Positions 14,670 through 21,974 of a DNA stretch of 21,974 nt are shown one piece after another. Made by a program: the position numbers and the translations under genes. The stretch's first letter is position 1. Every line of letters begins with the position of its first letter. The stretch covers positions 1 through 21,974 of the forward strand of contig CAYZSE010000043.1 in assembly GCA_964481035.1 (NCBI GenBank), written 5' to 3'. The notes under the pieces are model-generated. The model saw only the letters and a list, made by a program, of their open reading frames with translations. It was not told the origin of the DNA and made no database searches. Source of the DNA: JAAAPF01 sp964481035 (lineage in GTDB: Bacteria; Pseudomonadota; Alphaproteobacteria; Geminicoccales; Geminicoccaceae).

Positions 14670-16978
14670 AACCGATCCACGCGGCGCTCGCGCACGACAG
14701 CGCCACCAAGCACGTGACGGGCACGGCCGCGTACACCGACGACCTGCCCGAGCCCAAGCGCCTGCTGCACGCCGCCATCGGCATGAGCCGCTGCGCCGCG
14801 GGGCGGATCGAGCGGATGGACCTGGAGCCGGTGCGCAAGGCCCCGGGCGTCGTCGCCGTCGTCGACGCGGGCGACATCCCGGGCGTCAACGACATCGGCC
14901 CCGTCTTCCACGATGAGCCGGTCTTCGCTGTCGACCGTGCCGACTACTGGGGCCAGGCGCTCTTCGCCGTCGCCGCGGAGACCGTCGCCCAGGCCCGCCG
15001 CGCCGCCCGCCTCGCCCGGATCGACTACGCGCCGGAAGAGCCGATCCTGACCATCGACGAGGCGCTCGCGGCGGAGAGCTTCGTCCTGCCGCCGCACACC
15101 ATGGCCAAGGGCGACGTCGCGGCGGCGCTCGCCGCGGCCCCGCGCCGGCTCGACTGCGCGATCACGATGGGCGGGCAGGACCACTTCTATCTCGAGGGCC
15201 AGATCGCCATGGCCCTGCCGACCGAGGACGGCGGCTTTCTCGTCTACAGCTCGACCCAGCACCCCGCCGAGATCCAGCACAAGGTCGCCGAGGTCATCGG
15301 CCTGCCTTCCGCCGCGGTCACCGTCGAGGTCCGCCGCATGGGCGGCGGCTTCGGCGGCAAGGAGACCCAGGGCAACCTGATCGCGGTGGTGGCCGCGCTG
15401 CTGGCGCGCAAGACCGGCCGGCCCGTCAAGCTGCGGCTCGACCGCGACACCGACATGGAGCTGACCGGCAAGCGCCACGAGTTCCACAATCGCTACCGGG
15501 TCGGGTTCGACGACGCGGGCAACCTGCTCGCGCTCGACGCCTTCCTCGCCGGGCGGTGCGGCATCTCGGCCGACCTCTCGGCCGCGATCAACGACCGGGC
15601 GATGTTCCACACCGACAACGCCTACCACTTGCCGGCGGCGCGCATCCACTCGGTGCGCTTGAGGACGAACAGCGTCTCGAACACCGCGTTTCGGGGATTC
15701 GGCGGGCCGCAGGGGATGCTCGGCGCCGAGCTCTACGTCGACGAGGTCGCCCGCGAGCTCGGCCTCGACCCCTTCGACGTTCGGGTCAAGAACCTCTACG
15801 GCGGCCCGGGCCGGGACGTGACGCCCTACCACATGACCGTCGAGGACAACGTCCTGCCGGAACTGATGGACCAGCTCGCCGAGAATTGCCGCTACCGCGA
15901 GCGGCGCCGCGCCATCGCGTCGTTCAATGCGGATAGCCCGATCATCAAGCGCGGCCTCGCGCTCACACCCGTGAAGTTCGGCATCTCCTTCACGGTGACG
16001 CATCTCAACCAGGCGGGGGCACTCCTCCACATCTACCAGGACGGCTCGATCCACCTGAACCACGGCGGCACCGAGATGGGCCAGGGGCTGTTCGTCAAGG
16101 TGGCCCAGATCGTGGCCGAGGTCTTCGCCGTGCCGGTCGACCGCATCGCCATCAGCGCGACCAGCACCGGCAAGGTGCCCAACACTTCGCCGACGGCCGC
16201 CTCCTCGGGCACCGACCTCAACGGCATGGCGGCGCGCAACGCCGCCTTGACGCTCAAGGAGCGGCTCGCCGCCTTCGTCGCCGAGCTGCACCAGGCCGAG
16301 GCGAGCGAGGTCGTCTTCGAGGACGGCCACGTCGCGGTGCGCGGCCATCGCCCGACCTTCGCCGAGGTCGCGCGGCGCGCCTACATGGCCCGCGTCCAGC
16401 TCTCGGCCACGGGCTTCTACCGGACCCCCAAGGTCCATTACGACCGCGAGCAGGCGCGCGGGCGACCCTTCTTCTACTTTGCCTATGGCTGCGCCTGCAG
16501 CGAGGTCGCCATCGACACGCTCACCGGCGAGCACCGGCTCACCGCCGTCGACATCCTCCACGACGTCGGCCGCTCCTTGAACCCCGCCATCGACCAGGGC
16601 CAGATCGAAGGCGGCTTCGTCCAGGGGCTCGGATGGCTCACCACCGAGGAGCTGTGGTGGAACGAGGCGGGCCGGCTCATGACCCATGCGCCGTCGACCT
16701 ACAAGATCCCGACCGCGCGCGACGTGCCCGAGCACTTCGACGTCCGCCTGTGGGAGCGTGGCGAGAACCGAGAAGAGACGGTCCACCGCTCCAAGGCCGT
16801 GGGTGAGCCGCCTTTGATGCTGGCGATCTCGGCCTTCATGGCGCTCCGCGATGCGATCGCCAGCCTCGCTGCGGGCCACGGGCCGCGGCTCGATGCGCCG
16901 GCGACGCCCGAGCGGGTGCTGTGGGCGTGCCGCGACATCCGCGCCCGCGCGCGCGTCCAGCCGGCGGCGGCCGAGTGA
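14666..16978 (+). CDS. xdhB: XdhB, xanthine dehydrogenase molybdenum-cofactor subunit
   Basis: The 770-residue catalytic subunit oxidises hypoxanthine and xanthine to urate. Molybdopterin-binding motifs appear in the expected order: MGGGFGGKETQ (about 225-235), TAFRGFGGPQGM (about 340-351) and GGTEMGQGLFVKVAQ (about 467-481). Then comes KAVGEPPLM with Glu714 at the position of the catalytic base of Rhodobacter XDH (Glu730). The N-terminal HDSATKHVTGTAAYTDDLPE is typical. The start overlaps the xdhA stop, and the stop overlaps the xdhC start (TGATG), so all three are translated together. The length is normal and all key residues are intact, so the enzyme should be active. A long open frame on the opposite strand is a GC-driven shadow. 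Confidence 0.96.
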   Translation: MKPIHAALAHDSATKHVTGTAAYTDDLPEPKRLLHAAIGMSRCAAGRIERMDLEPVRKAPGVVAVVDAGDIPGVNDIGPVFHDEPVFAVDRADYWGQALFAVAAETVAQARRAARLARIDYAPEEPILTIDEALAAESFVLPPHTMAKGDVAAALAAAPRRLDCAITMGGQDHFYLEGQIAMALPTEDGGFLVYSSTQHPAEIQHKVAEVIGLPSAAVTVEVRRMGGGFGGKETQGNLIAVVAALLARKTGRPVKLRLDRDTDMELTGKRHEFHNRYRVGFDDAGNLLALDAFLAGRCGISADLSAAINDRAMFHTDNAYHLPAARIHSVRLRTNSVSNTAFRGFGGPQGMLGAELYVDEVARELGLDPFDVRVKNLYGGPGRDVTPYHMTVEDNVLPELMDQLAENCRYRERRRAIASFNADSPIIKRGLALTPVKFGISFTVTHLNQAGALLHIYQDGSIHLNHGGTEMGQGLFVKVAQIVAEVFAVPVDRIAISATSTGKVPNTSPTAASSGTDLNGMAARNAALTLKERLAAFVAELHQAEASEVVFEDGHVAVRGHRPTFAEVARRAYMARVQLSATGFYRTPKVHYDREQARGRPFFYFAYGCACSEVAIDTLTGEHRLTAVDILHDVGRSLNPAIDQGQIEGGFVQGLGWLTTEELWWNEAGRLMTHAPSTYKIPTARDVPEHFDVRLWERGENREETVHRSKAVGEPPLMLAISAFMALRDAIASLAAGHGPRLDAPATPERVLWACRDIRARARVQPAAAE

Positions 16979-17967
16979 TGCTGGCGGCATGGCTCGAGCG
17001 GCTCGAAGGGCCGGCGGTGCTCGTCACCGTGGTCGAGACCCGGGGCTCGGCGCCGCGCGAGGTCGGCGCGCGGCTACTCGTCGAGGCCGAGGCGCAGCAG
17101 GGCACGATCGGCGGCGGCGAGCTCGAGTGGCGCGCCCTCAAGGTCGCCCGAAGCATGCTCGGCGAGCATGGCAAGGCGCCGGAGATCCTGGCCTTCTCGC
17201 TCGGCCCCGAGCTCGGCCAGTGCTGCGGCGGCCGCGTCCGGCTGCTCTTCGAGCCGCTCGTCGACCTCGAGGAGATCCGCGGGCTCGCCGCGCAGCTCCA
17301 GGGTCTCGAGACCCCGGTGCTGCTCACCCGCCGGCTCACCGACGGCCGCTTCGGCCTGGTCTGGGACGAGGGTAGCCACGGGCACGTCGACGCCGAGCTC
17401 TTCCGCGCCTGGCTTCGAGAGCCGGGGCCGCGCATCGAGCGCGTCGACGAGAACGGTGAGCCCGTCCTGATCGAGCGGATCCCGCCGCCGCGGCCGCACG
17501 TCTGGATCTTCGGCGCGGGCCATGTCGGCCGGGCGCTGGTCGACGTGCTCGCCCGGCTCCCTAGGCAGCGCGTCGTCTGGGTCGACGAGCGCGCGGGAGC
17601 CTTGCCGCGCGAGACGTCGACTGCGGTGACCAAGCTGTGGGCGCGCGTGCCCGAGGTGCTGGTGCCGCAGATCCAGAGCCGCTCCGCCGTGCTCGTCATG
17701 ACCCACAGCCACGCCCGCGACCTCGCCGTCGTCGCGCCCGCGCTGGCCCGGCACGATCTCGGCTTCGTCGGCCTGATCGGCTCCAAGACCAAGCGGGCGC
17801 GCTTCGAGAAGCGCCTGCTGGAGGGCGGTCTCGATGCGGCCAGCGTCGCTCGCCTCGTCTGCCCCATTGGCCTGCCGGGCATCGCCGGCAAGGAGCCGGA
17901 GGTCATCGCGCTCGCCGTCGCGGCGCAATTGCTCGAGCTCTACGGCCGGCATCCCGGCCATGCCTGA
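16978..17967 (+). CDS. xdhC: XdhC, molybdenum-cofactor chaperone for xanthine dehydrogenase
   Basis: The 329-residue protein belongs to the XdhC/CoxI family that carries sulfurated molybdenum cofactor to XdhB. The N-terminal part has VTVVETRGSAPREVGARLLV, QGTIGGGELEW and the signature LGPELGQCCGGRV (Cys pair near residues 82-83). The C-terminal part has a Rossmann-type nucleotide motif (WIFGAGHVGRALVD, about residues 177-190) and ends with LVCPIGLPGIAGKEPEVIAL then AVAAQLL, also typical. It is cytoplasmic and is not a subunit of the finished enzyme. Its start overlaps xdhB and its last 8 bases overlap guaD. Confidence 0.95.
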   Translation: MLAAWLERLEGPAVLVTVVETRGSAPREVGARLLVEAEAQQGTIGGGELEWRALKVARSMLGEHGKAPEILAFSLGPELGQCCGGRVRLLFEPLVDLEEIRGLAAQLQGLETPVLLTRRLTDGRFGLVWDEGSHGHVDAELFRAWLREPGPRIERVDENGEPVLIERIPPPRPHVWIFGAGHVGRALVDVLARLPRQRVVWVDERAGALPRETSTAVTKLWARVPEVLVPQIQSRSAVLVMTHSHARDLAVVAPALARHDLGFVGLIGSKTKRARFEKRLLEGGLDAASVARLVCPIGLPGIAGKEPEVIALAVAAQLLELYGRHPGHA

Positions 17968-18427
17968 CGCGACGCTCCTCGAGCGCGCCGTCGCGCTCGC
18001 CGTCGCCAACGTCGCCGCCGGCGGCGGGCCCTTCGGTGCGGTGGTGGCGCAAGGGGACCGCATCGTCGGCGAGGGCGCCAACCGCGTGACCGCCGAGCTG
18101 GATCCGACCGCGCACGCCGAGATCCTGGCGATCCGCGCCGCCTGCCGGGCACTCGGGCGGTTCTCGCTGGAGGGCCGCACGCTCTATGCGAGCTGCGAAC
18201 CCTGCCCCATGTGCCTCGCCGCCGCGCACTGGGCCCGGCTCGATCGCATCGTCCACGCCGCGGACCGGTTCGATGCGGCCGCCGCCGGCTTCGACGATGC
18301 GGCTCTCTACGACGAGATCGCGCGGCCCCGCGACGCGCGCCGCCTGCCGATCGTCTGCTTGAACCTCGCCGACGCCCGAGCGCCGTTCGACGCCTGGCGG
18401 AGCAAAGCCGACCGAACGCCCTATTGA
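17960..18427 (+). CDS. guaD: Guanine deaminase, cytidine-deaminase fold
   Basis: The 155-residue zinc enzyme shows HAE (His52-Ala-Glu54) and PCPMC (Cys82, Cys85), the zinc ligands and proton shuttle of the cytidine/nucleotide deaminase superfamily. The C-terminal APFDAWRSKADRTPY, with its aromatic end, resembles Bacillus GuaD, in which the tail caps the neighbouring active site. Placement after xdhABC supports guanine deamination to xanthine, feeding XDH. Related deaminases such as TadA share the core, but TadA has a different C-terminal half and this context is purine catabolism. The ATG at 17960 overlaps the xdhC end by 8 bases. Confidence 0.88.
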   Translation: MPDATLLERAVALAVANVAAGGGPFGAVVAQGDRIVGEGANRVTAELDPTAHAEILAIRAACRALGRFSLEGRTLYASCEPCPMCLAAAHWARLDRIVHAADRFDAAAAGFDDAALYDEIARPRDARRLPIVCLNLADARAPFDAWRSKADRTPY

Positions 18428-18486
18428 CCCGAAGCCGCCGCGCTCGATCCTCCGACGCCAGGGGACGCCGGCAAGCAGGAGACGTC

Positions 18487-19182
18487 ATGGCGACCGTCGG
18501 ACGCGAGAAGGCGACGACCAGCCCACCGGACGAGCGCCCGGTGCGCGTCTGGGACCTGCCGACGCGGGTGTTCCACTGGCTGCTCGCGACGCTCATCCTC
18601 GCCGCCTATCTCACGCAAGACACAGGTCAGCTCGATCGCCACATGACGGTCGGCTACGTCGTCTTGACCCTCGTGCTGTTCCGCATCCTCTGGGGCTTCG
18701 TCGGCTCGGAGACGAGCCGCTTCGCCCGCTTCATCCCGACGCCGGGCAGCGTCGGGCGCTATCTGGGTGGCCTCGCGCGCGGCCGCCCGCCCAAGTCGGT
18801 CGGCCATAATCCCTTGGGCTCGCTGCTGGTCTACGCGATGCTGACGCTCGTCGCCTTTCAGGCGGCGACCGGGCTGTTTTCCAATGACGACATCTTCACC
18901 GAGGGCCCGCTCGCCAAGCTGGTGAGCGACGGCACCTCGGATCTGCTGACCGACCTGCACGCGCAGAGCTTCTGGATCCTGGTCGGCTTCATCGCCGTGC
19001 ATGTTGTCGCCAATTTCGCCTACGAGCTGGTCTACAAGCAGCCGCTGATCCAAGCGATGGTCACGGGCTCCAAGCCCCTGCCGTCGAGCCTGCCGGCTCC
19101 GCGCCTGCGGCCCTGGTGGGTCGCCTTGCCGGTGCTGGCGGTCGCGGCGGTGACGGTCTGGTACGTCGTGACGCGGCTCTGA
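18487..19182 (+). CDS. Membrane cytochrome b561-type protein
   Basis: The 231-residue integral membrane protein begins after AGGAG at good spacing. A cytoplasmic N-terminus ending RPVRVWDLPTRVFHWLL is the usual start of bacterial di-haem cytochrome b561 proteins, and about four hydrophobic segments follow. Candidate haem ligands are His30 (VFHW), His52 (DRHMTVGY), the histidine in LHAQSFWILV and the one in IAVHVVANF. A fifth hydrophobic segment at the C-terminus (WWVALPVLAVAAVTVWYVV) may be an extra anchor. It should pass electrons between the quinone pool and a periplasmic acceptor; the cytochrome c'/c-556 encoded 0.9 kb away is a natural candidate partner. It lies 59 bases after guaD, so whether it shares that transcript is unclear. 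Confidence 0.88.
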   Translation: MATVGREKATTSPPDERPVRVWDLPTRVFHWLLATLILAAYLTQDTGQLDRHMTVGYVVLTLVLFRILWGFVGSETSRFARFIPTPGSVGRYLGGLARGRPPKSVGHNPLGSLLVYAMLTLVAFQAATGLFSNDDIFTEGPLAKLVSDGTSDLLTDLHAQSFWILVGFIAVHVVANFAYELVYKQPLIQAMVTGSKPLPSSLPAPRLRPWWVALPVLAVAAVTVWYVVTRL

Positions 19183-19189
19183 GCGCCGC

Positions 19190-20038
19190 ATGTCGCAGAT
19201 CCTCGTCGTCGGCAACGTCAACGCCGACCGCGTCGTCCGCCTGAAGGCTCCCTGGCGGCGCGGCGACGACATCGGCGGCGAGGATCTGGGCTTTCGGCTG
19301 GGCGGTGCCGCCGCCAACGCCGCGAGCGCGCTCTGCCACGCCGGCCACGCCGTCGCGCTGGTGGGCTGCATCGGCACCGACGCGGCCGGTGATCACGTCG
19401 CCCGCGCGCTCGCTCGCTGGCCCTGGGATGCGAATAGGGTGGCCCGCATCGACGGACCCACCGCCCGGTGCCTCATCCTCGTCGAGCCCGACGGCGAGCG
19501 CACGATCGTCAGCCTCGAGGGGCAACCGCAGCCGGTCGCCTGGCCGCCGCTCGACCTCGCGGGCGTCGCCGCGGTCTATGTCGCCTCGCGCACGCCGGCG
19601 CCGGCGATGCTCTTCGAGACGGCGCGGGCGCGGGGCATCCCCCTCGTCTGGCAGCTCCGCCCGGGCCACCGACCGGCGGCGTCGCCCGATGTCGTCGTCG
19701 CCTCGCAAGCGGCGTTCGGCACGGACGATCCATGGTCGGCGATCGCGGCGCAGGGCCTCGCTTGCCGCTGGCTGGTCGTCACGCGCGGTGCTTGCGGCGC
19801 CACGGCCATGGACGGGACGACGCGGCTCGACCTGCCGGCGCGGCCGGCCACCGTGGTCGACACGACCGGTGCCGGCGACGCTTTCGCCGGCGGCCTAGTC
19901 CACGGCCTGGCGTCGGGCTGGGCACTCGGGTCGTGCCTCGAGATCGCCATCGCCTGGGGCGCGCTCGCCGTCGCGCACGAGGGCTCGACGGCGCCGGCGA
20001 CCATCGCCGATCGGGTTACGGCCGGCGAGCCGGGCTGA
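19190..20038 (+). CDS. PfkB-family carbohydrate/nucleoside kinase
   Basis: The 282-residue ribokinase-like protein begins ILVVGNVNADRVVRLK, followed by the substrate-side motif GGAAANAASALCHAGHAVAL. It has the C-terminal PfkB signature VDTTGAGDAFAGGLVHGLAS (about 222-241), whose aspartate in GAGD (near residue 230) is the catalytic base. It should phosphorylate a sugar, nucleoside or related alcohol using ATP; the substrate cannot be read from these motifs. The ATG is 7 bases after the cytochrome b561 stop, implying co-transcription, an unusual pair. Proximity to the purine cluster makes a nucleoside or sugar product of purine salvage worth considering, but this is inference. Confidence 0.88.
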   Translation: MSQILVVGNVNADRVVRLKAPWRRGDDIGGEDLGFRLGGAAANAASALCHAGHAVALVGCIGTDAAGDHVARALARWPWDANRVARIDGPTARCLILVEPDGERTIVSLEGQPQPVAWPPLDLAGVAAVYVASRTPAPAMLFETARARGIPLVWQLRPGHRPAASPDVVVASQAAFGTDDPWSAIAAQGLACRWLVVTRGACGATAMDGTTRLDLPARPATVVDTTGAGDAFAGGLVHGLASGWALGSCLEIAIAWGALAVAHEGSTAPATIADRVTAGEPG

Positions 20039-20064
20039 GCCGATCGCGAGGCCGCACGTCAACC

Positions 20065-20517
20065 TTAGTCGCGGTACTTGTCGTGGCAGGCCTTGCAGGC
20101 ACCGCCGAGCGCCTGGGTCGCCTGGCCGACGGCCGCCATGTCGCCGGCTGAAGCGGCCGCGGCGAGCTCCATGGCAGCGCTCTCCATGTCGTCGTGCAGG
20201 CTCTCGAAATCGGCCCAGTCGTCCCACAGCTCGGCCTTGGCCTGGGTCTGCGCTGAACCTTGGCCGGCGGTGTTCTGCATCATCGCGGGCAGCGCCAAGG
20301 GCGCGGTGTCGGCCAGCGTCTGCGCGTGCACGGCGACCGCGTCGGGGAATTCGACCTCGCCCTTCAGGTTCATGACGACGCCGGTGATGTTGGCGCCGAG
20401 GGTCTTGTAGATCTGCTGGCGGTACTTGATGGCGTTATCCGGATCCGCCTGGCCCAGGGCGGTCCCGGAAACGAGCCCGGCGCCGAGCACCAGGGCGGTC
20501 ATCGTCGTTCGCAACAT
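20065..20517 (-). CDS. Periplasmic class II cytochrome c (c'/c-556 type)
   Basis: The 150-residue precursor has a signal peptide (MLRTTMTALVLGAGLVSGTA, cleavage near LGQA). The mature part is a four-helix-bundle class II cytochrome c starting DPDNAIKYRQQIYKTLGANI. The single haem motif CKACH sits six to ten residues from the C-terminus (GACKACHDKYRD), the hallmark of cytochrome c' and c-556. The methionine-rich helix 3 region (PAMMQ) is notable, but I cannot say whether the haem has a sixth ligand. AAGGAG lies 6 bases before the ATG at 20517, which decides the start. The gene faces the PfkB kinase gene with a 26-base gap lacking an obvious terminator. A redox link to the nearby cytochrome b561 is plausible. 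Confidence 0.92.
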   Translation of the reverse strand: MLRTTMTALVLGAGLVSGTALGQADPDNAIKYRQQIYKTLGANITGVVMNLKGEVEFPDAVAVHAQTLADTAPLALPAMMQNTAGQGSAQTQAKAELWDDWADFESLHDDMESAAMELAAAASAGDMAAVGQATQALGGACKACHDKYRD

Positions 20518-20847
20518 GCTGTTCTCCTTCGACCCACGCATTTAACTGGGGTGCGACGTAGATATGCCGCGAAGGCAGCGGTGTGGCCACCGTGAAATGG
20601 CGCCCGCGGCGGCATGGCCGCCGCGGGCCGTTGCCTTCCATATGCATATTTTGTTCTATTTTAGAGAACCAAGATCTGATGCCGGCCGACGAACTGCTGT
20701 GGCAGGCACATGAGAACTCCGGCTACATATTGATAAACAACATAAAAACTCCTGCGCGGAGGTGCACGATGCGTTCAGCCCATTGTACGCCGCAGAAAGT
20801 TTGTTTTATGAGAGAGAACGGTTGAGCCAGGAGACGAGGAGAGCGAG
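20518..20847. other. 330-base intergenic region with AT-rich stretch
   Basis: This gap separates the divergent cytochrome c' gene and the first CBS gene. Its left part holds a strong GC hairpin. From about 20636 to 20820 it turns AT-rich (for example TATGCATATTTTGTTCTATT at 20641), unlike anything else in the window. It probably contains promoters for one or both genes, but no pair of hexamers stands out. An 80-codon open frame here looks non-coding. Confidence 0.6.
20602..20628. repeat. Perfect 12-bp inverted repeat, 3-base loop
   Basis: Arms GCCCGCGGCGGC (20602-20613) and GCCGCCGCGGGC (20617-20628) pair perfectly around ATG. The hairpin lies 85 bases upstream of the cytochrome c' start and 220 bases upstream of the CBS gene. 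It is not followed by a T-tract on either strand, so it is not a classical terminator. It could be an operator or a transcript-end structure. Confidence 0.75.
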
Positions 20848-21279
20848 GTGCTGGTTTCACAGATGCTGAAGAGGCGCCCCCGCGATGTCGCCGAGATCGA
20901 CCGTCACCGCTCCGTCCGGGAGGCGAGCCGGTTGATGGCCGAACGCGACATCGGTGCGCTGATGGTCCGTGACGGCGCGCAGACGTGCGGCATCTTGAGC
21001 GAGCGCGACATCGCCCGCGGCGTCGGGCGGCAGGGGACGCGGCTCGCCGAAACGCCGGTCGAGGCGCTGATGACGGCCAAGGTCATCACCTGCAAGCCCG
21101 CCGATGACACCGTCGATCTGATGCGGGTGATGGTGCGCCACGGCATCCGTCACCTGCCGGTCGAGGTCGACGACCGCCTGGTCGGGATGGTGTCGATCCG
21201 CAACATCGTCCAGGCGCGCCTCGACGAGCTCGAGCACGAGCAGGCGGCACTGCGCAACTATGTCGCCGGCCGTACGTGA
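20848..21279 (+). CDS. Stand-alone tandem CBS-domain protein, copy 1
   Basis: The 143-residue protein consists of two CBS domains (about 8-65 and 73-132) and a short helical tail. Recognisable CBS elements include the helix SVREASRLMAERDIGALMV with SERDIAR, and in the second domain VEALMTAKVITC, GIRHLPVEVDDRLVGMVSIR and NIVQARL. Such paired domains form a Bateman module that binds adenosine ligands (AMP, ATP, NAD and the like) and usually reports energy state to a partner. No enzymatic or membrane domain is attached. The GTG at 20848 follows GAGGAGAGCGAG and matches the start of the neighbouring paralogue (VLV.Q.LK), which supports it. Target unknown. Confidence 0.9.
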   Translation: MLVSQMLKRRPRDVAEIDRHRSVREASRLMAERDIGALMVRDGAQTCGILSERDIARGVGRQGTRLAETPVEALMTAKVITCKPADDTVDLMRVMVRHGIRHLPVEVDDRLVGMVSIRNIVQARLDELEHEQAALRNYVAGRT

Positions 21280-21286
21280 GCGAGCA

Positions 21287-21324
21287 CGCCGGTCGCCCGC
21301 CGCGGCATGATGGCGCGACCGGCG
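21287..21324 (+). terminator. Candidate stem-loop after the first CBS gene
   Basis: Arms CGCCGGTCGC (21287-21296) and GCGACCGGCG (21315-21324) pair perfectly across an 18-base loop, starting 8 bases after the stop codon. There is no T-tract, so efficient intrinsic termination is doubtful. The structure may instead protect the transcript end. Confidence 0.4.
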
Positions 21325-21464
21325 CTCCTCGTTGGCAGCTCCCTCGCCGCGGTCCGCGGGAACGATCGCGGCGCCCGCGGCATTTCGACCGCAGATCGGA
21401 GCTTCACGGCTGATCGACGGGACATCTCCTCCTTTCGGACGAGGCGAGCGATCGCCCGTCACGG

Positions 21465-21493
21465 TTGGAAGCGCGCGCCCGCCATTGCATCAT
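21465..21493 (+). promoter_or_regulatory. Possible promoter of the second CBS gene
   Basis: TTGGAA (21465-21470), 17 bases, CATCAT (21488-21493) matches the sigma-70 hexamers at four of six positions each with ideal spacing. Transcription would begin near 21500, about 40 bases before the start codon. With the stem-loop upstream, it suggests the second CBS gene can be expressed separately. Confidence 0.35.
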
Positions 21494-21538
21494 CCGTGCA
21501 CGACGGCAGGGAGGCCGGGCGCAGCAGAGGAGGTGACC

Positions 21539-21973
21539 GTGCTGGTTGCCCAGATACTGAAGAAGAAGGGGGCGGAGGTGATCGCCATCGAGCGCCATCG
21601 CTCGATCCGCGATGCGGCGCAGCTGCTCTTCAAGCACAACATCGGCGCGGTGCTCGTCCGCGACGACGATGGGAGCTTTTGCGGCATCGTCAGCGAGCGC
21701 GACCTCGCGCGCGGGATCGCCAAGCACGGGGCGATGATCACCGACAGCGCGGTGGAAGCGCTCATGACGCGCAACGTCATCACCTGCACCCCGGCGGACA
21801 AGTCGGATCGCCTGATGGATCTCATGACCGAGCGCCGTGTCCGCCACCTGCCGGTCATGGTCGCGGGCGAGATCGTCGGCATGATCTCGATCGGCGACAT
21901 CGTGAAGGCGCGGCTCGGCGAGCTGCAGGAGGAAGCGGCGGCGCTCCAGACCTACATCGCCGGCAACGCCTGA
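21539..21973 (+). CDS. Stand-alone tandem CBS-domain protein, copy 2
   Basis: The 144-residue paralogue of the preceding CBS gene is about half identical to it by hand alignment. It has the same two-domain layout (SIRDAAQLLFKHNIGAVLV with SERDLAR, then VEALMTRNVITC, RVRHLPVMVAGEIVGMISIG and DIVKARL) and a similar tail. The GTG at 21539 is chosen because AGGAGG lies 5 bases upstream and the protein then begins VLVAQILK like copy 1. The in-frame GTG at 21533 overlaps the ribosome site, and longer upstream versions have no homology to copy 1. It probably binds adenosine-type ligands. Heterodimer formation with copy 1 is possible but unproven. The stop lies one base from the window edge. Confidence 0.9.
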   Translation: MLVAQILKKKGAEVIAIERHRSIRDAAQLLFKHNIGAVLVRDDDGSFCGIVSERDLARGIAKHGAMITDSAVEALMTRNVITCTPADKSDRLMDLMTERRVRHLPVMVAGEIVGMISIGDIVKARLGELQEEAAALQTYIAGNA

Positions 21974-21974
21974 G

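Noticed and set aside
14342..16990. Long minus-strand open frame (882 codons) opposite xdhB
   Set aside because: The translation has no recognisable domain and is biased in composition, while xdhB has every expected motif. It is a GC-driven shadow.
20730..20742. FNR/FixK-like half site TTGATAAACAACA
   Set aside because: Only the left half matches TTGAT-N4-ATCAA. The right half does not, so it is expected by chance in an AT-rich stretch.
20583..20825. 80-codon plus-strand open frame in the AT-rich gap
   Set aside because: It starts across the GC hairpin, has no ribosome site and no recognisable sequence, and ends just before the CBS ribosome site.

Overview
The window is very GC-rich, densely coded DNA from an alphaproteobacterium. 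The main taxonomic marker is a FliX-type flagellar assembly regulator divergent from flgI, an arrangement I know from Caulobacter and its relatives. CtrA-like promoter boxes agree with this. A Rhodospirillales- or Geminicoccales-like host is plausible, but I cannot resolve it further. I see no rRNA, tRNA, CRISPR array, insertion sequence or phage gene. The only base-composition anomaly is an AT-rich intergenic stretch near 20.64-20.82 kb.

Layout. (1) 1-1226 (-): an AMP-forming acyl-CoA synthetase running off the left edge. (2) 1361-7267: a flagellar block. fliX (-) diverges from a compact (+) operon flgI, flgJ (rod-binding domain only), a flgN-like chaperone gene, flgK, flgL and fliW. Gene borders overlap or are a few bases apart. 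flgI has a good sigma-54 promoter candidate. (3) 7310-11260 (-): cheY, cheZ and a long secreted or anchored TPR protein of unknown function, convergent with fliW. cheY and fliX share a 34-bp promoter element containing a CtrA-like box. (4) 11419-18427: a purine/urate degradation cluster. uraD and a metallophosphoesterase gene (-) diverge from uraH, xdhA, xdhB, xdhC and guaD (+). (5) 18487-20517: a membrane b-type cytochrome, a PfkB-family kinase (+) and a convergent periplasmic cytochrome c'/c-556 (-). (6) 20848-21973: two adjacent paralogous genes, each encoding a stand-alone pair of CBS domains.

How the genes work together. The flagellar operon supplies the P-ring, rod-cap function, hook-filament junction proteins, their chaperone and the flagellin-binding factor FliW. 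CheY and CheZ set motor switching. In the purine cluster GuaD makes xanthine from guanine, XdhAB (matured by XdhC) makes urate, and UraH and UraD carry 5-hydroxyisourate through OHCU to S-allantoin. The urate-oxidising enzyme itself is not in the window.

Most likely to repay attention: the element shared by the fliX and cheY promoters, the CheZ tail that copies the FliM CheY-binding peptide, the uncharacterised TPR protein translationally coupled to cheZ, the phosphoesterase coupled to uraD, and the tandem CBS paralogues. I found no clearly new defence or mobile system.
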